Origin: an uncultured Desulfovibrio sp.
Lineage (GTDB): Bacteria > Desulfobacterota > Desulfovibrionia > Desulfovibrionales > Desulfovibrionaceae
Assembly: GCA_900547595.1 (NCBI GenBank)
Contig: URHE01000068.1
Location: forward strand, 1-9,946
Direction: 5' to 3'
Length of the DNA: 9,946 nucleotides
Part shown: one piece after another, positions 1-6,858 of the stretch
How positions within the stretch are numbered: position 1 is the first letter of the stretch
Layout: each line of letters opens with the position of its first letter
The notes under the pieces: generated by a model
Told to the model about the DNA's origin: nothing
What the model saw: the letters and a program-made list of their open reading frames with translations, nothing else
Database searches by the model: none
Made by a program: the position numbers and the translations under genes

Positions 1-287
1 GGCGGGGGCGCTGCGGATCCCGCCGGGGCCCCGGGGGCGCCCCGACCGCGCGGCAGTTCGGGGATGAGGATGCCGCCCGGGCCGCCCACGATGACCATGC
101 GCACGCGGCCCTTGCGGTCGATGAGCAGGCCGATCTGCCGGCCCAGGGAGCGCGAAAGCAGGGCCAGCTCCCGCGCCTGGTCGACGGTATAGACGTCCCC
201 GGCGGGAAAGCGGCGGTTGAAGAGCCGGTTCAGGGCCGCGAGCTGGCTTGGCTTGAGCCCCTGGAGATTGCCTTCCGGTCTGGGAAT
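1..287 (-). CDS. hflX: HflX-family GTPase, N-terminal part (cut by window edge)
   Basis: HflX is a ribosome-associated GTPase that splits stalled or hibernating ribosomes. Only the start of its N-terminal domain is here. The minus-strand frame reads GNLQGLKPSQLAALNRLF, then ARELALLSRSLGRQIGLLID and RKGRVRMVIVGGPGGILIPE, which matches the HflX N-terminal pattern closely. A Gly/Ala/Pro-rich stretch (PRGRGAPGAPAGSAAPP) follows, where a short link to the next HflX motif is usual. The G domain lies outside the window. No ATG, GTG or TTG occurs in frame between the upstream gene's stop (309-311) and the conserved start near 272. The coordinate given uses an ATT at 285-287 preceded by GGGGG, and is uncertain. 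The frame is the same as that of the IMP cyclohydrolase upstream. The family call is firm; the start is not. Confidence 0.82.
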   Translation of the reverse strand, partial: MPRPEGNLQGLKPSQLAALNRLFNRRFPAGDVYTVDQARELALLSRSLGRQIGLLIDRKGRVRMVIVGGPGGILIPELPRGRGAPGAPAGSAAPP

Positions 288-308
288 GACGGGCCCCCGG
301 CGCTGGTT

Positions 309-899
<591 letters not shown>

Positions 900-1069
900 A
901 AATGCGTTCCTCCATGCTTGATGGCGCCCGGACCGGGAGGCGCCCGCGGCCGCCGGGGCGGCCCTTGCTTTCCTTAGCGCAAAAGCGTGGCCGCCGCAAC
1001 GCCGGAAGGGCGGCGACGCGAGGCTTGCCCTGTCCCCGGGCCTGCGGCTATGCTGGCGCGGGAGGCAGC

Positions 1070-1885
1070 ATGCTTGTCAAACTTGTTTCCTGGAATGTCA
1101 ATGGCGTGCGCGCGGTGGCGGCCAAGCCGGACTGGCGCTGGTTCCGCGAGACGGAGGCGCAGGTGGTGGGCCTGCAGGAGACCAAGGCCGCCCCTGACCA
1201 GCTCCCGGATTCAGTGCGCGACCCCGAGGGCTGGCAGGCATGGTGGGACGCTTCCACCGTCCGCAAGGGCTATTCCGGCGTGGCGGTATTCAGCCGCATC
1301 CCCCCACTGGCCGTTGCGGCGGAGCTGCCCGACCCGCGCTGGCGGGGCGAGGGGCGGCTGCTCCATCTCGAATTTCCGTGGTTCCACTATTTCAACGGCT
1401 ATTTCCCCAACGGCGGCGCGGAGGAAGTGGATGCCGAGGGCCGTCCCACCGGGGGCTTCAAGCGGCTGGACTACAAGATGGGCTTTTTCGAGGCATTTGC
1501 GGCCTATGCCCAGAAATGCCGTGAAACCAAGCCCGTGGTGGTCTGCGGGGATTTCAACATCGCCTGCGAGGCCATTGACCTCGCCCGCCCGAAGGACAAC
1601 GAGAAGAACACGGGCTTCCTGCCCGTGGAGCGCGAGTTCATGCGGCGTTTCAAGGCGCTGGGCTATGTGGACAGTTTCCGCCATGTCCACGGCGACATGC
1701 CCGGGCAGTATACCTGGTGGTCGTACAAGACGCGGGCGCGGGCGCGCAACGTGGGCTGGCGGCTCGATTACTTCTTTGTTTCCGAGGAACTGGCCCCGGC
1801 CATTGCCGACGCCTGGATCGAAAGCGGCGTGTACGGCTCGGATCACTGCCCCGTGGGCGTGGCCCTGCGCGTTCCGGACGCGTGA
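1070..1885 (+). CDS. xth: Exodeoxyribonuclease III / AP endonuclease
   Basis: This DNA repair enzyme cleaves at abasic sites and removes 3' blocking groups in base excision repair. The 271-residue product has the full exonuclease III (EEP superfamily) motif set: SWNVNG (7-12), LQETK with the metal ligand E37, YFPNG with Y111, GDFNIA with D161 and N163, QYTWWSY (214-220), RLDYFF with D233, and SDHCPV with the catalytic D258-H259 pair. The length fits the family. I chose the ATG at 1070 because GGAGG lies 4 bases upstream and the protein then begins directly with the first beta strand. The frame is open back to 902, but the extra residues are Arg/Gly/Pro-rich and unlike the family. It is divergent from purH and convergent with purE. 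Confidence 0.95.
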   Translation: MLVKLVSWNVNGVRAVAAKPDWRWFRETEAQVVGLQETKAAPDQLPDSVRDPEGWQAWWDASTVRKGYSGVAVFSRIPPLAVAAELPDPRWRGEGRLLHLEFPWFHYFNGYFPNGGAEEVDAEGRPTGGFKRLDYKMGFFEAFAAYAQKCRETKPVVVCGDFNIACEAIDLARPKDNEKNTGFLPVEREFMRRFKALGYVDSFRHVHGDMPGQYTWWSYKTRARARNVGWRLDYFFVSEELAPAIADAWIESGVYGSDHCPVGVALRVPDA

Positions 1886-1923
1886 CGCCGCGGCGCCGGA
1901 AATGCGGAAGGCTGCGCTGTCCC

Positions 1924-1943
1924 GCGGGGCCCGGCGGGCCCGC
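1924..1943. terminator. GC-rich hairpin between convergent xth and purE
   Basis: GGGCCC (1927-1932), a GGC loop and GGGCCC (1936-1941) form a stem that continues with a GC/GC pair across one bulged G. It lies in the 74-bp gap between the ends of xth and purE, where a bidirectional terminator would be expected. No T-run follows on either strand, so its role as a terminator is inferred from position only. Confidence 0.35.
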
Positions 1944-1959
1944 TGCCGCGTCCGGTCCG

Positions 1960-2457
1960 TCAGGCGTACTTGCGGCGCATCTCTTCGCCCGCCGCGATGA
2001 CGGCCTCGCGCATTTTGGCGCGCGCCGCCGCCAGCCGGTCCGCAAGGGCGGCGTCCTCCAGGGCGAGGATCTGCGCCGCGAGCCAGGCCGCATTGCGCGC
2101 CCCGGCCTTGTCCAGGGCCACCGTGGCCACGGGAAAGCCCGGAGGCATCTGCACGGTGGAGAGCAGGGCGTCCATGCCGCCCAGGGCCGAGCCGGTCACG
2201 GGAATGCCGATGACCGGCCGCAAGGTGCGCGCGGCGACGGCCCCGGCCAGATGGGCGGCCATGCCCGCCGCGCAGATGAACACCCGCGCGCCCGCGGCCT
2301 CCTCCCGGGCCACAAGGGCCTCGGTGCGTTCCGGGGTGCGGTGCGCCGAGCTCACGGTCATGACAAAGGGCACGCCGAGCTCGCGCAGGATGTCCGCGCA
2401 GGGCGCGATGGTGGGCTCATCCGACTGCGAACCCATGATGATGACCACATGCGCCAT
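1960..2457 (-). CDS. purE: N5-carboxyaminoimidazole ribonucleotide mutase (PurE, class I)
   Basis: It moves the carboxyl group of N5-CAIR to give CAIR in de novo purine synthesis. The 165-residue length is normal for class I PurE. Visible motifs are the phosphate-binding GSQSD (9-13), SAHRTP (37-42) with the catalytic-type H39, AGMAAHLAG, and the long conserved segment GGMDALLSTVQMPPGFPVAT. Class I PurE works with PurK, the ATP-dependent N5-CAIR synthetase, which is not in this window; class II enzymes instead carry AIR carboxylase activity and differ around the SAHRTP motif. The ATG at 2455-2457 has AAAGGAGG about 5 bases upstream. The gene starts 18 bp after the purD stop and is almost certainly cotranscribed with it. 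Confidence 0.96.
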   Translation of the reverse strand: MAHVVIIMGSQSDEPTIAPCADILRELGVPFVMTVSSAHRTPERTEALVAREEAAGARVFICAAGMAAHLAGAVAARTLRPVIGIPVTGSALGGMDALLSTVQMPPGFPVATVALDKAGARNAAWLAAQILALEDAALADRLAAARAKMREAVIAAGEEMRRKYA

Positions 2458-2475
2458 GGGCGCCTCCTTTGTGTC

Positions 2476-3759
2476 TCAGGCCTTGCGGGCCAGGCGCCGC
2501 AGGCCCTTGGCGCCGATGTCCCGCCGGTAGAAGGCGTCGGGCATGCGCAGTTTTTCCAGCGCGGCATAGGCCCGCGCCTGCGCGTCGGCCAGGCCGTCAC
2601 CCAGCGCCGTGACGCAGAGCACGCGGCCCCCGGCGGACACGATGACCCCGCCCTCCGCGCGCGTGCCGCTGTGAAAGACCTTGACGCCCGGGAGCGCGTC
2701 CGCCGCGGCAATGCCGTCAATGGGCATGCCCTTGGGGTAGCTGCCGGGATAGCCTCTGGCCGCCAGCACCACGCCCAGGGCGGTCTTGCCGCTCCAGGCA
2801 AGGCGCGCCGGGTCGAGGCGGCCATGGACGCAGTCCAGCATGAGGGCCGCCAGGTCGCCTTCAAGGCGCATGAGCAGGGGCTGGCATTCGGGATCGCCGA
2901 AGCGGACATTGTATTCCAGCACTCTGGGGCCGTCCGGCGTCATCATGAGCCCGGCGTAGAGCACGCCCCGGAAGGGGTGCCCCCGGCGCGCCAGCTCGCG
3001 CAGCACCGGGCGCACGGCCACATCGGCCAGGGCGTCCAGCCGGTCGTCCGGCAGGATGGGGGCCGGGCTGTAGGCGCCCATGCCGCCGGTATTGGGGCCT
3101 TCATCGTTGTCCCAGGCGGCCTTGTGATCCTGCGCCGAGGGCAGGGGCGCCGCGCGTTCGCCGTCGCAGAGGCAGAGGAGGGAGACCTCCTCCCCGGTGA
3201 GGCGTTCCTCCAGAAGGATGCGCTCGCCCGCCGCGCCGAAGGACCGGCTTTCCAGCATGGCGTCCACGGCGTCCAGAGCCTCCCGGGTGGTGCGCGCCAC
3301 CACCACGCCCTTGCCGGCGGCCAGGCCGTCGGCCTTGATGACCGGCGGCACGGCACTGTCGCGGATATATTCCCGGGCGGCGCCGGCGTCCGTAAAGACC
3401 GCGCTGGCGGCTGTGGGCACGCCGGCGGCGGCCATGACCTCCTTGGCGAAGCTCTTGCTGCCTTCCAGTTGCGCGCAGTATGCGTCCGGTCCGAAGCAGG
3501 GGATGCCCGCGGCCATGAGCCGGTCGGTGATGCCGAGGGTCAGGGGCAGCTCCGGGCCGGGCACGGCGAGGTCGATACGCTCGCGCCGGCAGAAGTCCGC
3601 AAGGCCGTCGAGGTCATCCACGGCCAGGGGCACGTTGCGCACGCCGTCCGCCTCCGTGCCGCCGTTGCCGGGCGCCACGAAGAGCGTTTCGGCATTTTGC
3701 CCGAGTTTCCAGGCGAGCGCGTGCTCGCGGCCTCCGGAACCGATGACGAGAATACGCAC
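2476..3759 (-). CDS. purD: Phosphoribosylamine-glycine ligase (GAR synthetase)
   Basis: This ATP-grasp enzyme joins glycine to phosphoribosylamine, the second step of de novo purine synthesis. With the GTG start at 3757-3759 the protein is 427 residues, the usual length. Its opening, VRILVIGSGGREHALAWKL, is the conserved N-terminus, and AAGGAGG ends 4 bases upstream of the GTG. The open frame runs on to 3924, but that extension reads through palindromic spacer DNA and is not protein-like. Further motifs are PGNGGT, VPGPELPLTLGI, LEGSKSFAKEVMAAAGVP, IKADGLAAGKGVVVA (ATP-grasp), PSAQDHKAAWDNDEGPNTGG, and LEYNVRFGDPECQPLL (metal and ATP binding). purE follows 18 bp later. A GC hairpin (3778-3798) sits just before the ribosome binding site. 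Confidence 0.96.
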   Translation of the reverse strand: MRILVIGSGGREHALAWKLGQNAETLFVAPGNGGTEADGVRNVPLAVDDLDGLADFCRRERIDLAVPGPELPLTLGITDRLMAAGIPCFGPDAYCAQLEGSKSFAKEVMAAAGVPTAASAVFTDAGAAREYIRDSAVPPVIKADGLAAGKGVVVARTTREALDAVDAMLESRSFGAAGERILLEERLTGEEVSLLCLCDGERAAPLPSAQDHKAAWDNDEGPNTGGMGAYSPAPILPDDRLDALADVAVRPVLRELARRGHPFRGVLYAGLMMTPDGPRVLEYNVRFGDPECQPLLMRLEGDLAALMLDCVHGRLDPARLAWSGKTALGVVLAARGYPGSYPKGMPIDGIAAADALPGVKVFHSGTRAEGGVIVSAGGRVLCVTALGDGLADAQARAYAALEKLRMPDAFYRRDIGAKGLRRLARKA

Positions 3760-3777
3760 ACTGCCTCCTTGTGCGAG

Positions 3778-3798
3778 GCGCGGGGCCCGGCCCCGCGC
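3778..3798 (-). promoter_or_regulatory. GC hairpin in the purD leader
   Basis: GCGCGGGG (3778-3785), loop CCCGG and CCCCGCGC (3791-3798) form an 8-bp perfect stem. In the purD transcript it lies about 7 bases upstream of the AAGGAGG ribosome binding site. No U-run follows, so it is not a standard terminator. It could end the upstream VCBS transcript, modulate ribosome access, or have no role. Confidence 0.3.
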
Positions 3799-3828
3799 GC
3801 ACCTGACGCTTCCGCTCAGTGTCTGATT

Positions 3829-3866
3829 GCAAAAATTCCGCGCAGAGTTCCGCGAAGAATTTTTGC
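3829..3866. repeat. Long A/T-stem hairpin at the purD end of the element
   Basis: GCAAAAATTC (3829-3838) pairs perfectly with GAATTTTTGC (3857-3866). Inside, CGCG (3839-3842) pairs with CGCG (3851-3854) across a two-base AA bulge, giving 14 bp around an 8-base loop. It lies on the 5' side of purD, where it will be present in any read-through transcript from the VCBS gene. Confidence 0.6.
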
Positions 3867-3873
3867 AGGATCG

Positions 3874-3901
3874 TTCGCGAAAAAGCGTGGTTTTTCGCGA
3901 A
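3874..3901. repeat. Hairpin with AAAAACCACG core
   Basis: TTCGCGAAAAA (3874-3884) and TTTTTCGCGAA (3891-3901) form a perfect 11-bp stem around GCGTGG. Read on the minus strand its centre is GAAAAACCACGCTTTTTC. The hairpin at 7632-7655 has nearly the same centre with a different outer stem. Three more bases each side extend the pairing with one G-T wobble. Confidence 0.6.
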
Positions 3902-3921
3902 TGAACCCGGCTATGCCGCCG

Positions 3922-3941
3922 CAAAACCCTCAGGGGTTTTG
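3922..3941 (-). terminator. Hairpin downstream of the VCBS gene
   Basis: CAAAACCC (3922-3929), loop TCAG and GGGTTTTG (3934-3941) form an 8-bp perfect stem directly after the stop-codon hairpin in the minus-strand transcript. Its right arm in that transcript ends GGGTTTTG, so the pair of hairpins could work as a terminator, but no free U-tract follows. Confidence 0.4.
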
Positions 3942-3969
3942 TAGTGTCTGCTTTTGCAAGCAGACACTA
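3942..3969 (-). terminator. Stop-codon-overlapping hairpin of the VCBS gene
   Basis: TAGTGTCTGCTT (3942-3953), loop TTGC and AAGCAGACACTA (3958-3969) form a perfect 12-bp stem. In the minus-strand transcript the stem starts with the TAG stop codon of the VCBS gene. It may stop transcription or protect the 3' end; it is also the right terminus of the repeat element. Confidence 0.5.
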
Positions 3970-5667
3970 GCGGTTGGGATTGACCTCGAAATCGCTCATG
4001 TCCGCCGGGACATTGGGGTCCATCTGGGAAACATCGAGCGGATACGCGAGGACCATGGACTGGCGGCTGCCGACGCCCAGTTCCGGCGAGGTGTTGACGC
4101 CCACGACCAGGTCGAGGATGCCGTCGTTGGTCACGTCGGCGAGGTCGACCTCGGCCACGGAACCGCGGATGCGCCGCGTTTTCCACTTGAGCCCCAGACC
4201 CACGCCGTCCCAGTAGAGGGCATGTATCTCGCCCTGCGGGAAGAAGCGGTAGCGGTCAAAGAACTGCGAAGCCGTGGAAATGGGCTTGTTGAGGATGAGC
4301 ACCTGCTCGCCGGTGCGGCCCAGGTCCGCGGCGATCATGCGCATGGGCGCGTATATCTTGCCGGGGAGCTGGCCGGTGCGGTCAATGCCGAGGCCGGGCA
4401 TGGTCTTGTAAAAGTCCATGCCCGTGGCCGAGCCGGAGAAGCGTTCCATGGTGGTGTGGATGGGGCTCGTGCCGTTGCCCTGGAAGAGCTTGATGCGCTC
4501 GTCGTCGGTGAGCATGGCGATGAGGTCGGAGCCATCCTTGCCCGCGGGGATCCAGGCCACGTTGAATACCGTGGCGCCGGGGGGCAGGTTGAAGCGCGCG
4601 CCGAGGGTGTATTTGTTGCCCGACTTGACGAGCTGGTGGACGCCGGGGGCGAAGAGCTTGACGCTGTCATAGCCCTGGCCCGCCAGGACCGGCGCGAAGC
4701 TGGGCGGCATGCGGATGACGCTGGCGAAATAGGGGATGCGCTCCGCGCACTGGGTCAGCTTGTTGCCCTTGAAGGAGTAGAAGTAGGAATAGGGGCGGTT
4801 GCCGTCTTCCTCAAACGTGGCCACCACAAGATCCGCCGCGCCGTCGCGGTTGAGATCCATGGCGCGCATGGAGAAGTTGAGATTGGAGGCGGAGATCACG
4901 GTGCTGCCCAGCTGCTTGAGCCGGCCCCCCGCCTCCCATATATAGATGGTGAGGTTGTGGTCGCCCAGGATCGCGATCTCGTTCTTGCCGTCGCCGTTGA
5001 AATCGGCCACGGCCATGTCCACCATGTTTTCCTTGATGCGCTGGCTGCGCAGGCGCGAACCGTCGCTGGCGCCCGCGCCCTGATAGCGGAACTGCGGGTT
5101 GAGATAGGTCTGCTGCTGGCCGGTCTCGTTGACGATGATCTCACCGCCCGCGCGTGTTCCCGCCGGGGCGGTCTGGCCGGGCTGGCGCATCATGAAGGCG
5201 GGCTTGGCGGCCACGGTCACGCCAATGACCTCGGAGCCCAGGGCGGAACTCAGGTTCTGCACCGCGCCGGTGAGCCCGCTCACCGGGGCTTCGGCGGTGC
5301 GGCTCCAGGTTTTACCGGCCTTGTCCACGCAGTTGACCTCGATGGAGCAGTCATTGCCCATGACGTTGACCGTTCCCCAGACGGCATAGTCCGCCCCGGC
5401 GGCGCCCAGGGCCTTGCGGGCCTCGGCGGCGGAAGCGGCCTTGCCCTGGAGCGTGCGGCCTTCGAGAACGCCGGGCCTGTTGAGCTTGCCCTGGATGGTG
5501 CCGGGCACGGCCTTGGAAAGATAGGTGTAGCTTTGCGGCGCGTGCACCGCGAACGGCGCGATGACAAAGGTTTTTTGCGCCGGCTGGGCAGCGCCGGCTC
5601 CCGCGCCCCAGACAAGGACCGCCAGGGCGAGGCAGAGCGCGAGCGGAAAACGCATGGCAGGTTTCAT
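3967..5667 (-). CDS. Secreted FG-GAP/VCBS-repeat protein with TolB-N-like front domain
   Basis: This is an exported 566-residue protein of unknown exact role. Residues 1-27 form a Sec signal peptide (hydrophobic LALCLALAVLVWGAG, then AGAA). Residues about 32-150 (KTFVIAPF, then GADYAVWGTVNV) resemble the TolB N-terminal or FlgO-type alpha/beta fold. The rest is probably a beta-propeller: calcium-loop motifs DFNGDGKNEI (from 222), DLNRDGAADL (from 271) and DVTNDGILDL (from 511) are FG-GAP/VCBS blades, with degenerate blades between. No C-terminal anchor or sorting signal is visible. The ATG at 5667 has AAGGAG 7 bases upstream and a promoter at 5710-5738. An alternative Met is at residue 5. The TAG stop is the end of a palindromic repeat. 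Binding or envelope-assembly roles are known for such propellers, but nothing here decides between them. Confidence 0.85.
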   Translation of the reverse strand: MKPAMRFPLALCLALAVLVWGAGAGAAQPAQKTFVIAPFAVHAPQSYTYLSKAVPGTIQGKLNRPGVLEGRTLQGKAASAAEARKALGAAGADYAVWGTVNVMGNDCSIEVNCVDKAGKTWSRTAEAPVSGLTGAVQNLSSALGSEVIGVTVAAKPAFMMRQPGQTAPAGTRAGGEIIVNETGQQQTYLNPQFRYQGAGASDGSRLRSQRIKENMVDMAVADFNGDGKNEIAILGDHNLTIYIWEAGGRLKQLGSTVISASNLNFSMRAMDLNRDGAADLVVATFEEDGNRPYSYFYSFKGNKLTQCAERIPYFASVIRMPPSFAPVLAGQGYDSVKLFAPGVHQLVKSGNKYTLGARFNLPPGATVFNVAWIPAGKDGSDLIAMLTDDERIKLFQGNGTSPIHTTMERFSGSATGMDFYKTMPGLGIDRTGQLPGKIYAPMRMIAADLGRTGEQVLILNKPISTASQFFDRYRFFPQGEIHALYWDGVGLGLKWKTRRIRGSVAEVDLADVTNDGILDLVVGVNTSPELGVGSRQSMVLAYPLDVSQMDPNVPADMSDFEVNPNR

Positions 5668-5709
5668 CCTGAAACTCCTTGGGTTTTGGCGTAAGGAGCG
5701 CCGGGGCGC

Positions 5710-5738
5710 ACTATACCCGCTCTCGCCCTGTGGCGCAA
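5710..5738 (-). promoter_or_regulatory. Sigma70-type promoter for the VCBS gene
   Basis: On the minus strand, TTGCGC (5733-5738) is followed after exactly 17 bases by TATAGT (5710-5715). The -10 box matches consensus at five of six positions. The start codon is about 43 bases downstream, which fits a short leader carrying the AAGGAG site. Confidence 0.6.
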
Positions 5739-5875
5739 CAGGGAGCCCGCGGCTCGCGCGCAGGGCCGCCGGCGATGGCGGCTCCGGGCAGCGGCGCGGG
5801 GCGCCCCGCGCATTCCGCCGGATGGGCCCGGCATGGGCCCGGCCATGCGGGACGCACGGATTTTTCCGGAGCCTG

Positions 5876-5904
5876 TTGACGCGGTGGCCTGTCCGTGCTA
5901 CGGT
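5876..5904 (+). promoter_or_regulatory. Sigma70-type promoter for the atp cluster
   Basis: TTGACG (5876-5881) is followed after 17 bases by TACGGT (5899-5904), which keeps the key T, A and final T of the -10 box. Transcription would begin near 5911, about 70 bases before the first gene of the atp cluster. The rest of the 5668-5982 intergenic region shows nothing else I recognise. Confidence 0.5.
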
Positions 5905-5982
5905 CTCCGCGAAAGAGCAGACAAGGCGGATGCGCCATGCCGGAACGTGCCCGGCGGCGTGTCCGGCATGCCGGGAGCGCGG

Positions 5983-6327
5983 GTGTCCTTAAAGGATTTT
6001 TTCGGCCAGCAGCGGGACGGCATGCAGGCCATGGCCACCACGGGCGTCATCGGCCTGCATCTGGTGAGCGGGCCGCTTGTGGGCTTTGCCATCGGCTACG
6101 GGCTGGACGCATGGCTCGGCACCAGCCCCTGGTGCAAGATCGGCTTTTTGCTGGTGGGCATTGGCGCGGGCTTTCTCAATGTCTACCGGGATACGCAGGC
6201 GCTCCTGCGCAAGCTGGAGCGCGGACGGCCGGGAGAGGGACAGGCGCCCGGAAATGCCGGGGCCGAAGCCTCCCCACGGGCCCCCGCCGCGGGGGCGCCG
6301 CCCGAGGATGGGAACGGATGGAAATGA
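5983..6327 (+). CDS. AtpZ/AtpI-family small membrane protein of the ATP synthase cluster
   Basis: A 114-residue protein of the AtpZ/AtpI family, which accompanies Fo genes and is thought to help c-ring assembly or Mg2+ supply. It has two predicted membrane helices. The first, around TTGVIGLHLVSGPLVGFAIG, ends in the family signature YGLDAWLGTSPW. The second is IGFLLVGIGAGFLNVYRD. A basic segment and an Ala/Pro/Gly-rich tail of about 30 residues follow. I prefer the GTG at 5983 because GGGAG lies 5 bases upstream and little precedes the first helix, as usual in the family. An ATG at 5968 would add five residues but has only a weak ribosome site. Its end overlaps the next gene, so the two are translationally coupled. 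Confidence 0.8.
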   Translation: MSLKDFFGQQRDGMQAMATTGVIGLHLVSGPLVGFAIGYGLDAWLGTSPWCKIGFLLVGIGAGFLNVYRDTQALLRKLERGRPGEGQAPGNAGAEASPRAPAAGAPPEDGNGWK

Positions 6328-6755
6328 CGCGCGCGCTTTCTTCGCCCCTTGCTTCGCTGGATGCGTGGCTCTGGCGGCGGGGCATCCGCCATCCCGGCAT
6401 CCGTGCCCTGCTCCGCCACGAGGCCGCCGCCGCCGCTCTGGCGCTGCTGGCCGGGGGGGCGCTCATGGCGGCCACGCCGTGGTTCCTGTGGTTCGGGGCG
6501 GGTGTTGCCTGCATGGCCTGGATCTTCTGGAGCTGGGCGCGGTTTTTCTTGCGGGGGGCCGGCAGGGCCTTTCAGCCGGGGGCGCTGGCCGGCGCGCTGC
6601 TGGGCTGGGCGTTGCGGATGCTGGTATTCGCGCTGGCGCTCTACGGGGCCCTGCGCGTCGGCGCTTCCGCAACGGCGCTGGCGGCGGGTGTGGCCGCCGG
6701 GCTGGCCGTGGGGCTGGTCAGTTACGCTGCCGGCTCGCGCGCCGCGGGGATGTGA
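6318..6755 (+). CDS. atpI: AtpI-like ATP synthase accessory membrane protein
   Basis: A 145-residue integral membrane protein with about four helices: AAAALALLAGGALMAA, FLWFGAGVACMAWIFWSWA, GALAGALLGWALRMLVFALA and ALAAGVAAGLAVGLVSYAAG. Helix number, size and the position between an AtpZ-type gene and atpB match the ATP synthase I chain, which assists assembly of the c ring in other bacteria. Sequence identity to the family is not obvious by eye, so the name rests partly on context. Two starts are possible: ATG 6318 (used here; overlaps the previous gene by 10 bases) and ATG 6324, which forms the classic ATGA overlap with that gene's TGA. A 103-bp gap without obvious signals separates it from atpB. 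Confidence 0.68.
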   Translation: MEMTRALSSPLASLDAWLWRRGIRHPGIRALLRHEAAAAALALLAGGALMAATPWFLWFGAGVACMAWIFWSWARFFLRGAGRAFQPGALAGALLGWALRMLVFALALYGALRVGASATALAAGVAAGLAVGLVSYAAGSRAAGM

Positions 6756-6858
6756 CGCCCTTTGCCGGGGCGGGATTGCAGAAACGGAGTTCGGGCGCGG
6801 GAACGCCGCGCTGTTTCAGGAACGGTCGTGACGGCGCAGGCCGACGAGGAGGCTCATC

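Larger units (their letters stand above)
3817..3969. repeat. Palindrome-array element with 18-bp terminal inverted repeats
   Basis: The left end CAGTGTCTGATTGCAAAA (3817-3834) matches the reverse complement of the right end (3952-3969) at 16 of 18 positions. The match continues outward as CCGC if one base is skipped. Between the ends lie stem-loops at 3829-3866, 3874-3901 and 3922-3941, and the right end itself folds as 3942-3969. The element fills most of the 207-bp gap between the VCBS gene and purD, and its right end supplies the VCBS TAG stop (3967-3969). No coding frame inside looks real. The form resembles a MITE-like or complex REP-like element. That class is my inference; the repeats are seen directly. 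Confidence 0.65.

Noticed and set aside
902..1069. N-terminal extension of exonuclease III
   Set aside because: It is Arg/Gly/Pro-rich and overlaps the purH leader region; the ATG at 1070 has GGAGG and matches the family start.
900..1069. Promoters for purH and xth in their shared 170-bp gap
   Set aside because: Candidate -35 boxes (TTGCGG on the minus strand, TTGCTT on the plus strand) lack a matching -10 box at the right distance, so I could not support either.
3760..3924. N-terminal extension of purD upstream of the GTG
   Set aside because: It reads through the repeat element, is not like PurD, and the GTG has a strong ribosome site and starts exactly at the conserved domain.
3817..3969. 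CRISPR array in the palindrome-rich spacer
   Set aside because: The repeats are different inverted repeats next to each other, not one direct repeat at regular spacing with unique spacers.
1717..5694. A plus-strand frame open for 1325 codons opposite purE, purD and the VCBS gene
   Set aside because: It is the mirror frame of three well-supported minus-strand genes in GC-rich DNA. Its peptide is Arg/Gly/His-rich, shows no family motif, and runs straight through the palindromic spacer.
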